This document shows, in pieces, positions 24,046-31,613 of a DNA stretch of 33,032 nucleotides (the first letter of the stretch is position 1; every line of letters starts with the position of its first letter). The notes beneath the pieces were generated by a model. It searched no databases. It was given only the letters and a program-made list of their open reading frames with translations, and had not been told where the DNA came from. The DNA is from Phycisphaerae bacterium (GTDB lineage: Bacteria > Planctomycetota > Phycisphaerae > UBA1845 > Fen-1342): contig JAGMDK010000160.1 of NCBI GenBank assembly GCA_023128695.1, positions 1 through 33,032 on the forward strand. Direction: 5' to 3'. Both the position numbers and the translations under genes were made by a program.

Positions 24046-25717
24046 TGCAACGGCGATTGGTCGAGCCAGGACAGCGCTGGTCTTCGGCCAGGGAGATGAC
24101 GCCCAAGCTGTTACTACTGCCGTGGTTGCCAGCGTGCGTGATGACACCTCGCCGAAGCGCGTTCGTGTTCCCGGCCCGGTTGTCTTCGTAAGCCCGGTCA
24201 TCCGGCACGTCACAGAAGTAATTCTGCCGATCGTCGACCGAATCACCACGTTACTCGGCTTACCTCGGCTGAAGTTCACGCTCACTGCCGCCAACCTCGG
24301 CGCAGCCTCAACAGCCAATCTCGGATTCGAAGTGTCGGGCTTCTCGGCCGACTTGCCGGTTCTCTTGGCGCTGCTGTCCGCCTCCCTGCAGATGCCAATA
24401 CCCCTGGACATGGTCGCGACAGGCCACGTGGCCTCGAAAGCAGGGGACTTCGCAGCGGTTGAGGCGATTCCGGCCAAGCTGGCTGCCTGTTCCGGAGACC
24501 CCACGGTCCGGCGGTTTATCTACCCCGCACCGCCCAGCGACCGGTCACTTGAGACATTGGCGCCATCCGAATGGCAGCGTATCCAAACCGCGGTAGCGGA
24601 GGCTTCCGAGAAGATCCGAACGATCGTCGTAGGCAACGTCGCCGATTTGGTGCAAAAGATCTTCGATGACGACATGATCGTCATGGCGAGCTTGAGAGGC
24701 GGGTTTTATGTAGCGTCCGTTCCATCCGAAGACCATGCCGACGCCGTCGGGCGGGCCGCGCATCACCTGTCTCAGGGAAACGAGTGTCGTTTTTGGACCG
24801 CACTGGGGCGGTACCTGATGGCCGGTGACAGCGGCGCGGCGCATACGCTTCTCAAGGCATGGGCAGCGTACCACGTTGACAGGCAGAAGTACCCGGCGGG
24901 CTTTGGCAGCAGGCTGCTGCAACTGGTACGGTCCCTGCCTCCAGCGGTACGTCGGTTGCGAACCACGTTCCCGCTGCTGTCAGCCAGGGATTGCATTGCC
25001 TTGAGCCAGTTCGCGGGCGACTCCGACCATGAAGATATCAGCCCACTCTATGACGCGGCCTTGGGCAAAAACGCCAAGCCGCCGCCCGTATCGCCGACCA
25101 AACAAGACGCGGAGGGTGTACCCGATGGTGATACGGCTACCAAGACACTCGAGGTCGTCCTGGAGGCGATCGATCCGTTGCACGTGGCTGAGCAGGTTGC
25201 GGTTCCCATCGACTCCGCTCGTATTGGCTATACACTCGATTCAACCGTGGCGAGTTCCTACGACGAGTTCAGCGATGTGATCACCTCTTTCTACCTTCAT
25301 GTCCTGCGGCGTACCGGTGTAGTCGCGGGCTCCGTCATTCCTCAGTCGGTCGCCGCCGCCGCCTTGGATCTCCTCGACCGTGCGTTCACTCGCATCGGAG
25401 GCTCTCCCGCAGCCTTCGCTGAAGCCCGCGACGCAACACGCGGTGGGCTCCGTTACGTGTTGGACCTCATGGCAGATCGCTACAAATACGAAGAGCAAGC
25501 GAAGTATGTACGCGGTGTTCTCGCGGAAGCGCTGGACCCGCTCGATTGGAACATGAAGGTGGCCTTCATGCGCGCGCTGCTGAAGCGGCTTGCCCCGCAC
25601 CTGCCGTCCGAGATCCGATCGCAGCCACCCGCACGCTTTGCAAAGAACTGGGAGAAAATCGTTCAGGCCTACACGCAGTCATTCGGCCAGATACAGTCGC
25701 TGCTGCGTACGCTTTGA
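24038..25717 (+). CDS. Lon-type Ser/Lys peptidase without AAA+ domain, fused to a helical domain
   Basis: The 559-residue protein has an S16-type proteolytic domain near residues 45-165. The Ser of the dyad is Ser103 in VSGFSADLPVLLALLSASLQ, matching the Lon pattern GPSAG, and the Lys is Lys147 in AIPAKLAA, matching the Lon pattern GGLKEKLLAA. The 44-residue gap is close to the 43 residues of E. coli Lon (Ser679-Lys722), and MVATGHVASKAG matches the intervening MTGEITLRG segment. There is no Walker A, so it lacks its own unfoldase. The last 190 residues (about 370-559) are a helical domain repeated in three neighbouring genes. The start is uncertain: ATG 24038 or 24029, both overlapping the previous gene. 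It may cleave a conjugated or phosphorylated target, perhaps fed by an ATPase of the island (inference). Confidence 0.8.
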   Translation: MDDATAIGRARTALVFGQGDDAQAVTTAVVASVRDDTSPKRVRVPGPVVFVSPVIRHVTEVILPIVDRITTLLGLPRLKFTLTAANLGAASTANLGFEVSGFSADLPVLLALLSASLQMPIPLDMVATGHVASKAGDFAAVEAIPAKLAACSGDPTVRRFIYPAPPSDRSLETLAPSEWQRIQTAVAEASEKIRTIVVGNVADLVQKIFDDDMIVMASLRGGFYVASVPSEDHADAVGRAAHHLSQGNECRFWTALGRYLMAGDSGAAHTLLKAWAAYHVDRQKYPAGFGSRLLQLVRSLPPAVRRLRTTFPLLSARDCIALSQFAGDSDHEDISPLYDAALGKNAKPPPVSPTKQDAEGVPDGDTATKTLEVVLEAIDPLHVAEQVAVPIDSARIGYTLDSTVASSYDEFSDVITSFYLHVLRRTGVVAGSVIPQSVAAAALDLLDRAFTRIGGSPAAFAEARDATRGGLRYVLDLMADRYKYEEQAKYVRGVLAEALDPLDWNMKVAFMRALLKRLAPHLPSEIRSQPPARFAKNWEKIVQAYTQSFGQIQSLLRTL

Positions 25718-25732
25718 GAGGAGTCCTCTGTC

Positions 25733-26314
25733 ATGGTGTCCATCAACAGCTTACTGTCCGCGTTGGACGAGCGAGTAATGGCACAACGGATCGGCATCCC
25801 GCACGACGAGGCCCGAATGCGGTATACTCTCCGTTCCAATACGGTCTCCAGCTTCGACGAGTTCAGCAATATCCTCGCTGACTACTACAACTACCACTTC
25901 ACAACCTGCGTGTCGCGAGGAGGCGCGCTGTCGCATGCTGAAGCTGCTGGCCGTGCGAAAGAGCTGATAGAACAAGAATACCGTCGCCGCAATGGAGATA
26001 TCGCCTCGGCTTACCAAGATGCTCATGACGGAGTGAACGGGGGGATGCGTTTGGTGCTCGATTCGATTGCCGAAGGCCTGAAAACGGAGTCAGTCGAACG
26101 CTACATTCGTGAAGCGTTCGATCGACACGTGGCTCCGACCGATTGGCCGCAGAAAGTCTCGATCATCCGCCAGTTCATCGCCCAATGTGGGCAACCTCTC
26201 GCATCCTCGATCTCGGCACACCAGCCGGAGCGCTATGCTCAGGATTACCGCGATCTCATTCGTGCGTACGTCACGGGTCTGCAGCGCACGTCGTCGATCT
26301 TCCGCCGGCTATAG
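25733..26314 (+). CDS. Helical-domain protein, paralogue of the Lon-like C-terminus (copy 2)
   Basis: The 193-residue protein is a stand-alone copy of the C-terminal domain of the preceding gene. Matching segments are ALDERVMAQRIGIPHDEARM with AIDPLHVAEQVAVPIDSARI, YTLRSNTVSSFDEFS with YTLDSTVASSYDEFS, and APTDWPQKVSIIRQFIAQ with DPLDWNMKVAFMRALLKR, and both end in a basic R-L motif. It is entirely helical, without signal peptide or membrane span. GAGAGGAG lies before the ATG. It probably binds the same partner as the Lon-like protein, or oligomerises with it (inference). Family not recognised. Confidence 0.82.
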   Translation: MVSINSLLSALDERVMAQRIGIPHDEARMRYTLRSNTVSSFDEFSNILADYYNYHFTTCVSRGGALSHAEAAGRAKELIEQEYRRRNGDIASAYQDAHDGVNGGMRLVLDSIAEGLKTESVERYIREAFDRHVAPTDWPQKVSIIRQFIAQCGQPLASSISAHQPERYAQDYRDLIRAYVTGLQRTSSIFRRL

Positions 26315-26327
26315 GGAGCCTGATTCA

Positions 26328-26906
26328 ATGATGGGACTCGACCAACTGCTCGAGAGCATCGATCCGCAAAGGACCTTGGACGAGACCGATGCCCGCGTCG
26401 ACGAAGCGGTCAACTCGTTCCCCCTCAGGAATGCAGAGCTGAAGCAATGGGACGAGTTCAGATTGCACGTGATCAACTTCATGCGCCACACCGAGGCCGC
26501 CGTGCTTCACGTTCGCACGATGCCCGGCGCCTCGCTGGATTTCGAGTGGGGACGCTGTGTCCGCCTACTCATCCACGAGTACGGGCGAAACGGCGAGAAA
26601 GCAGCCTTCGAGATCGCCCGCACTGGGAAAGAAGGCGGTCTCTACGCCATACTGAAGAAGCTCGCCAGGCGGATCGCACAGCGATACGGCGAAAACGAGG
26701 TCGTCGCGAAAATCAGCACGTGGTGGGGTACCCTCTCCGTTGACGAGCAGTTCGCCGCCACCGACGAGTATCTCGAGAGGTATGGCCATCTCTTGCCCTC
26801 CGAGCTCACCGAAGGCACCGCCGTTCGAATCCGGGCCAACTTACCCAAAGCGCTGAAAGAGCATCCGCGGATGATCCAGCGCATGCGCCGGCTGGGGCGA
26901 AGCTGA
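26328..26906 (+). CDS. Helical-domain protein, paralogue (copy 3)
   Basis: The 192-residue protein shares the layout of the two preceding genes: an N-terminal LLESIDPQRTLDETDARVDE segment, then SFPLRNAELKQWDEFRLHVI, a central helical part, and a C-terminal DEYLERYGHLLPSELTEGTA followed by a basic end. It is more diverged from copies 1 and 2 and closer to copy 4 (29446-30048) in the RVDEAVNSFP motif. The start is ATG 26328 after GGGAG; a second ATG follows at once. It is the last gene before the first promoter-like motif. Confidence 0.8.
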   Translation: MMGLDQLLESIDPQRTLDETDARVDEAVNSFPLRNAELKQWDEFRLHVINFMRHTEAAVLHVRTMPGASLDFEWGRCVRLLIHEYGRNGEKAAFEIARTGKEGGLYAILKKLARRIAQRYGENEVVAKISTWWGTLSVDEQFAATDEYLERYGHLLPSELTEGTAVRIRANLPKALKEHPRMIQRMRRLGRS

Positions 26907-26933
26907 TTCTCCGGGCCGGATTTCCATGCCTAT

Positions 26934-26971
26934 CTGAAACGGCGGACGCCGGCCAGCCGCTTTATGGTCGA
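26934..26971 (+). promoter_or_regulatory. ECF-like promoter motif, copy A
   Basis: CTGAAACGGC, 11 bp, AGCCGCT, 7 bp, CGA. It lies in the 93-bp gap before the VirD4/TraG-like ATPase; the CGA is 29 bp before its ATG. TGAAAC with a 17-nt spacer to CGCT fits the -35/-10 layout of ECF sigma promoters. Confidence 0.65.
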
Positions 26972-26999
26972 TAGCGGTTGGCTGGAACGGAGAATCTAC

Positions 27000-29459
27000 A
27001 TGAGCATTGAGCGTGCGCTCCTAAACAGGGCCTACCCGCACATGCTTGCCGAGAAGGCCCGGCGAGCTGTCCACAATGAGGCCAGCAAGGGCTGTCAACC
27101 CGTCATCCGGACACAACCGGTTGCCCTGGAGCCCCGCTACGAACCTATCAGGAACATCAAGGATCTGCTCGCCAGCGATCCCGTGAACGACGCGGTTCCT
27201 GAACAACCGGTGTCTGCTGAGCACCTCGTTCGACTTCGGGCATGGATCCCGCGCGACTTCAGCGCCGACTGGCGCCGCGGCGAACGGTTTCTCAAGCAGC
27301 TCGTCGGCGTCAACCATCGCATCGGGTTCGAGATCATCGGCAACGAGGCGCACGTTGGCATCAGCATACTTTGCCACCAGCAAGACCTTCCGGTTCTATA
27401 CGCGGCCTTTTACGGCGAGTTCCCCCGGTGCGAGTTGACTATCGAGGGCCAGCGCACAGCATGGGGTCAAGGGGAAAGTGGAACAGCGGACACGCTGATA
27501 GAGGACTACTACCCCGCTCCGCCGTATTCGCATCTGCTTTCGCGCCCGGAAGAACTTCGCACGACACCGTTCGAGACCCTGCTAGCCACCCTGGCCCGCG
27601 TCCCTTCGCCGGCAGTTGCGACCTATCAGGTCCTGCTGCAACCTGTGCAACCTGACAACAACTGGCACCGCAACGTCGAGGTTCTGCAGGACCTGGAGTA
27701 CAACGTGAAGATGTTCGACGGCGCGCCAATGCCGCAGCGTGCACTCCAGGCGCCCTCGGGTGACCTGCGCCAGATGGCGTGGGAAGTGGAAAGCAAGGCC
27801 CACAACGACAAGCCGCTCTTCGCCGCCGCGGTGCGGATCGCTCTGTGCGGGGCCGACCGCCGCGGAAGTTGGATTCTGCGCTCGCTCGCAACGTTCATGC
27901 ATTTGTTCCAGCACGGTGGCCGGCCGCTCAACACCGTCACGCGGGACGATTTCACCGCCGTCCTGCCCGCAAGGAAAATCAACGGGATGCTGGCGTGTGG
28001 CGTGACGTATCGCCCGGGGTTCTTGGTGAACTCATGGGAACTTGCGGGCTTGGTTCACTTGCCACCGGCGAGTGTGTTAGACAACCGGCACATTCGATTG
28101 GAGACGCTTGATACGCTTCCTGTTCCCAACGAGGACCTATCCACGGGCACGAGGATTGGCACACGCGCACACGCCGGACACACGATCCCTGTCTGCATTC
28201 CCGACGAACTCCGTCGGCGCCACGTTCACGTCATCGGCCGGCCGGACACGGGCAAGTCCATGCTGCTGAAGCGGATGATTCTGGAGGACATGGAGCGCGG
28301 AGACGGCGTGGCCGTGATCGACCCCCATGGTGACCTGATCGAGCTGTTGCTGGATCGGATATCGGAGCGGGATGTCGACCGTACCATCTACTTCGACCCC
28401 GGTGACCGGGAGTGGGTCCCCCTGTGGAACCCGCTGTCGCTGGGCCCCGGCCAGGATCCGACCCGTGTGGCTGCCGACCTGGTGTCCTCTTTCAAGAGCT
28501 TCGTCACGGGCTGGGGGGACCGGTTGGAACGTTTCTTGCGCGAGGCGTTCTACGCGCTCTTACACCTGCCAGGTAGCACGCTCCTCGATGTGTCCACGGT
28601 GTTGAGCCGCAAGTCGGACGAGGGCCAGCGGTTGCGGGATGCGATACTCGCGGTTGTCGATGGCGAGGAGCCACGAAAGTTCTGGGCGCACGATTTCCCG
28701 GAGTATCGCAAGGACGACCTTGGGCCTCCGAAGAACAAGCTCAGCAAACTCCTGGTCGGCGGGACCGTTGCCTTGATGCTCTCCCAGCCGGACAGCGCCT
28801 TCAACTTCCGGAAGATCATGGATGACGGCATGATCCTGCTGGTTAACCTCAGCACGGTGGGCCCGGACGTGAGTGGGGTTCTCGGCTGTTTGATCCTATC
28901 CCTGGTGCACAATGCCGCACTGAGCCGCAGCGACACGGCGATCGAGAAGCGCCGGCAATTCCACAGCTATTGCGATGAAGCTCCTCGCTTCATGACCGAC
29001 GCGCTCGAGGAGATGATCGCCGAAACGCGTAAGTACCGGGTCAGCCTGACCCTGGCTCACCAGTTCCTCAGTCAGTTTAACCAACGCCGCGCCGACGCCC
29101 TCTCAGCCACGGGTTCGACGATCATCTTCAACGTCGACCGCAAGGATGCCGGACATCTGACCAAGGACCTTCGCGGACTCGCATCTGCCGATGATCTTAT
29201 TACCCTAAGCAAGTTCGAGGCCATCTTGCGTGCCGGGACCGATGTCGTACGAATCGACACTCCGGAGTTTCAGCCGGTGACCGGCAAATCTCACCGTGAT
29301 CAGATCATCACCGAGTCGCACCGCAAGTACTGTCGCCATGTTACCCAGGTGCGCAACATGATCCGGCACCGGCATGCAAACGAAGGTGCCGCCGCGCGGG
29401 TATCGTACCCTACGCCCGACGATCCACTGGAGGAGCTCGTCTACGATGAACTCCAATGA
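27000..29459 (+). CDS. VirD4/TraG/HerA-like type IV secretion-type ATPase
   Basis: The 819-residue protein has an N-terminal region of about 390 residues without clear membrane spans, then an ATPase domain. Walker A is GRPDTGKS (413-420), followed by GVAVIDPHGDLIELLLD and RTIYFDPGDREWVPLWNPLS, a pattern of the DUF87/TraG-type coupling ATPases. Walker B is HSYCDEAPRF (655-664), then RKYRVSLTLAHQFLSQF and GSTIIFNVDRKDAGHLTKDL. Such proteins bring DNA or proteins to a secretion channel or pump DNA. No other mating-pair gene is present, so it is either an orphan coupling protein of an integrative element or a motor for this island. ATG 27000 is preceded by a promoter-like motif; an upstream ATG at 26964 lies inside that region and is less likely. 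It overlaps the next gene by 14 bp. Confidence 0.88.
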   Translation: MSIERALLNRAYPHMLAEKARRAVHNEASKGCQPVIRTQPVALEPRYEPIRNIKDLLASDPVNDAVPEQPVSAEHLVRLRAWIPRDFSADWRRGERFLKQLVGVNHRIGFEIIGNEAHVGISILCHQQDLPVLYAAFYGEFPRCELTIEGQRTAWGQGESGTADTLIEDYYPAPPYSHLLSRPEELRTTPFETLLATLARVPSPAVATYQVLLQPVQPDNNWHRNVEVLQDLEYNVKMFDGAPMPQRALQAPSGDLRQMAWEVESKAHNDKPLFAAAVRIALCGADRRGSWILRSLATFMHLFQHGGRPLNTVTRDDFTAVLPARKINGMLACGVTYRPGFLVNSWELAGLVHLPPASVLDNRHIRLETLDTLPVPNEDLSTGTRIGTRAHAGHTIPVCIPDELRRRHVHVIGRPDTGKSMLLKRMILEDMERGDGVAVIDPHGDLIELLLDRISERDVDRTIYFDPGDREWVPLWNPLSLGPGQDPTRVAADLVSSFKSFVTGWGDRLERFLREAFYALLHLPGSTLLDVSTVLSRKSDEGQRLRDAILAVVDGEEPRKFWAHDFPEYRKDDLGPPKNKLSKLLVGGTVALMLSQPDSAFNFRKIMDDGMILLVNLSTVGPDVSGVLGCLILSLVHNAALSRSDTAIEKRRQFHSYCDEAPRFMTDALEEMIAETRKYRVSLTLAHQFLSQFNQRRADALSATGSTIIFNVDRKDAGHLTKDLRGLASADDLITLSKFEAILRAGTDVVRIDTPEFQPVTGKSHRDQIITESHRKYCRHVTQVRNMIRHRHANEGAAARVSYPTPDDPLEELVYDELQ

Positions 29460-30048
29460 GGCAGGTCAGGCTCAGGAGATTCTCGACTGTCTAACGGCAG
29501 AGCTTGATGAAGGGCATCTGCACCGGATCATCGATGCCCGGATCGACGATGCCATGAGCCGGTTCCCGTGGGCAGACGGCTCCTGCAAGTCACAGCGGGA
29601 CTTGCTTGAGATAGCGGGCAGGTTCATCGGACATCTGTACAGATATGGCCTCCGCACGCCACAAATACTGACCCGTGGTCAGGCCCGCGCTGAAGCCGTA
29701 TCTCTGCTGGAACGCGCTTATCGCAGCGCCGAGGACGCTGGCTACGAGGCCGCCTTGCTGGACGCGGTTGGCAGCGACGGCCCAGGCCTGGACGGGGTGC
29801 TGGCGCAGATCGCCGAAGCCGTCAAGCGGAAAGAACGAAGTAGCTACATCCGCTGGGTCTGCACCAAGCATCTCATACCGTGCGGGTGGTATACCCGATG
29901 CATGATCGCCGAGCAGCTGTTGGCGTACTACGGGCCGTTTCTGCCCAAGCGAATCCGTGAAGCGGATCCCGCTCAATGGGCAGATGACATCCCGGACCTG
30001 CTCGGAGTCGACTCGGCCACGAACCAATGGCTGAATCGGAGTTTCTGA
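29446..30048 (+). CDS. Helical-domain protein, paralogue (copy 4)
   Basis: The 200-residue protein belongs to the same family as the Lon-like C-terminus and the genes at 25733 and 26328. Shared features are LDEGHLHRIIDARIDDAMSR near the N-terminus, the FP motif after it, a central RAYRSAEDAGYEAALLDAVG, and LIPCGWYTRCMIAEQLLAYY followed by GPFLPKRI, which mirrors the LAPHLPSEI end of copy 1. It is translationally coupled to the ATPase by a 14-bp overlap, which suggests that this domain works with that ATPase. The stop codon lies within promoter-like motif D. Confidence 0.8.
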   Translation: MNSNEAGQAQEILDCLTAELDEGHLHRIIDARIDDAMSRFPWADGSCKSQRDLLEIAGRFIGHLYRYGLRTPQILTRGQARAEAVSLLERAYRSAEDAGYEAALLDAVGSDGPGLDGVLAQIAEAVKRKERSSYIRWVCTKHLIPCGWYTRCMIAEQLLAYYGPFLPKRIREADPAQWADDIPDLLGVDSATNQWLNRSF

Positions 30049-30082
30049 AACAGCGCACCTATTCATACCGCTATCCATCCGA
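30045..30082 (+). promoter_or_regulatory. ECF-like promoter motif, copy D
   Basis: CTGAAACAGC, 11 bp, TACCGCT, 7 bp, CGA. This is the most diverged -10 side of the four copies, but all spacings are exact. It overlaps the stop codon of copy 4 and lies 115 bp before the GTG of the next gene. Confidence 0.55.
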
Positions 30083-30196
30083 TGGGCGGGGAAGTTTCGT
30101 TCGCGTCCTTCGCGGCAGGGAGGGGGCGATGACCTGGAACACCAAGCTCCCGAGTTGCCGCGGGAAACGTGCGGCCTTGTCGCAAGGAGAGCATCT

Positions 30197-30784
30197 GTGC
30201 CACCTTATGATCCTCTGTATCGTGCTCTACTGGGCTGCCATCCATCCATCCCGTATCGGCGCGGGGCCTACACGCCGGCTGCAACCGGTCACGCGACGCA
30301 TGAGAACGCCCACGGGCGTCCTGCAACCGGAGAATCCTCGACGCTGTACGAGCCACCGCACTTGCTTTACGAAAGCGAATCGCAGGATTATGAGTTGGCT
30401 GCCCCGTGGAGCGAACCGGCCATGGGCTCAACTCCGCCCATTAGATTCTCCGCGCCCGTAGAAGATGACGTTCGTCCGCCAGAGTACGAAAACGCCCTTA
30501 TGGACGACTGGCTCATGGCTCGCGCGGTGGACGAGATTGACGGGCCAACTGAAACGCTTGACGACGTAGTCAACCGCAAAGACGACACATCACTAGCGCC
30601 TCACGATGCTGAGTTGGATCGTCTGGCCGCCGGAATGGACCCATCGGCCCCTGAGGCGTTCCGTAGGCTGTGCGATCTCCCTATTGACGATCTGGACGAA
30701 GATCAGTTGTTTTCCGCAGCCGCCATGCTGAGGTTGTTCGCGCCGTCCGGTGCGTTTGGCCCCGGGCCGGGTCCGCTGTTCTAA
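30197..30784 (+). CDS. Acidic, Pro-rich protein of unknown function
   Basis: I place the start at GTG 30197 because AAGGAG lies seven bases upstream; the open frame extends to 30155 without better signals. The 195-residue product begins MPPYDPLYRALLGCHPSIPY, has a low-complexity acidic middle (PVEDDVRPPEYENALMDDWL), and a helical end with ELDRLAAGMDPSAPEAFRRL and LDEDQLFSAAAMLRLFAPSG. There is no signal peptide or known motif. It follows promoter-like motif D and may be the only gene of that transcript. Confidence 0.65.
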   Translation: MPPYDPLYRALLGCHPSIPYRRGAYTPAATGHATHENAHGRPATGESSTLYEPPHLLYESESQDYELAAPWSEPAMGSTPPIRFSAPVEDDVRPPEYENALMDDWLMARAVDEIDGPTETLDDVVNRKDDTSLAPHDAELDRLAAGMDPSAPEAFRRLCDLPIDDLDEDQLFSAAAMLRLFAPSGAFGPGPGPLF

Positions 30785-30853
30785 TCGCAACTGGCTTGTG
30801 CCGATGTCTTACGCCAACACATGCCCTCTGTTCACCACTTGATTTCGTGGCAT

Positions 30854-30891
30854 CTGAAACAGCCTCTCTGATTCAGCCGCTTTGACTGCGA
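30854..30891 (+). promoter_or_regulatory. ECF-like promoter motif, copy B
   Basis: CTGAAACAGC, 11 bp, AGCCGCT, 7 bp, CGA. It is in the 199-bp gap before the gene at 30984, with the CGA 93 bp from the ATG. Confidence 0.65.
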
Positions 30892-30983
30892 AGACGAGGG
30901 CGTCCAACGGAAGCCCACCCGCTGGGGTTTGCGGTCGCTCTCGTACCGTTTGTTATGGCCGCCAAACAGAGGAGAACCGAACG

Positions 30984-31283
30984 ATGTCCCAGGAAAACAG
31001 ACAACCCGATCATGAGTTCCGGGCAGGGCGAGTGTGTGCTGCCCTATGGAGGCAGGAGATCCAGCGCGACGATCGGACGGAAGTGCAATGGTCTACAAAG
31101 ATCGAAAAGAGATATCGAGACGACGCGTCAGACAGCTGGAAATCCACCGATTACTACTACCCGTCGGAGCTCAGCGACCTGCTGATTGTGACGCGGCACG
31201 CGTTGGACTTCATCAGACTCCGTGAAAGAGCTCTGGATGGCTCTGAAGACCCGCCGGACCAAGCGGAAGAGGTGTCGTTCTAG
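30984..31283 (+). CDS. Small conserved-looking protein, function unknown
   Basis: The 99-residue protein begins MSQENRQPDHEFRAGRVCAA and has a beta-hairpin-like centre with VQWSTKIEKRYRDDASDSWK followed by STDYYYPSELSDLLIVTRHA and a helical, acidic end. I have seen small proteins of this build (KRYRDD, then W, then a YPxEL-type helix) annotated as hypothetical in mobile elements, but I cannot name a family. The ATG has GGAG upstream (CAGAGGAGAACCGAACG). The frame is open further upstream, overlapping the leader, and I did not extend it. Confidence 0.72.
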   Translation: MSQENRQPDHEFRAGRVCAALWRQEIQRDDRTEVQWSTKIEKRYRDDASDSWKSTDYYYPSELSDLLIVTRHALDFIRLRERALDGSEDPPDQAEEVSF

Positions 31284-31290
31284 GGGCAAA

Positions 31291-31364
31291 CTCCGTTCGT
31301 GCGGAGCCTGGATTGTCCGCGGGTTGACGCTCGGCGCCTTCGGCGGCAGGGGAAAGCAGCGTCA
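31291..31364 (+). terminator. Tandem hairpins after the small gene
   Basis: The first stem is CTCCG/CGGAG with a 6-nt loop; the second is TGACGCT/AGCGTCA with an inner CGCC/GGCG stem. Neither is followed by a clean T tract, so they are probably mRNA-end or attenuation structures rather than strong intrinsic terminators. Confidence 0.35.
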
Positions 31365-31485
31365 GCAGAAGTTCGTTGCTGAAGATGTGTCGCGCATTCG
31401 CCGCGACGATGGGATCCCGTTGCCGTCCATGGGCCCGACTTCGCACCCGATTCGCTTGTGAGTGCCAAGTGTTCGACCGCAGTAC

Positions 31486-31523
31486 CTGAAACGGCTGATC
31501 GGATTGAGCCGCTCTCGTAGCGA
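31486..31523 (+). promoter_or_regulatory. ECF-like promoter motif, copy C
   Basis: CTGAAACGGC, 11 bp, AGCCGCT, 7 bp, CGA, with the CGA 91 bp before the primase ATG. It is almost the same leader length as copy B (93 bp). Confidence 0.65.
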
Positions 31524-31613
31524 ATGATAGCAGCGCGAACCAAGTGCCGTGCGCCTCCGTCCGGCGCCGCGATCAGAGCCGTCCGGAGGCTGCACTGGGT
31601 GACGACGAACACG

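Larger units (their letters stand above)
31284..31613. other. 330-bp gap with two hairpins and a promoter-like motif
   Basis: No convincing gene is present; a 79-codon frame at 31222-31461 overlaps the upstream gene and lacks a start signal. Two hairpins follow the upstream gene: CTCCG (31291-31295) with CGGAG (31302-31306), and TGACGCT (31325-31331) with AGCGTCA (31358-31364), the latter enclosing a CGCC-TTC-GGCG stem. Promoter-like motif C lies further downstream. Confidence 0.5.

Noticed and set aside
20593-30172. Shared GCGGGAAACGTGC at 20593-20605 and 30160-30172
   Set aside because: A single 13-bp match (slightly longer with one mismatch) between a coding region and a leader is within chance for a 33-kb GC-rich window.
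30027-30461. 144-codon plus-strand frame overlapping the gene at 30197
   Set aside because: No start signal and an Arg/Pro/Thr-rich shadow composition; the 30197 frame has AAGGAG at ideal distance.
31222-31461. 79-codon frame in the gap before the primase
   Set aside because: It starts inside the preceding gene without a ribosome-binding site and runs through two hairpins.
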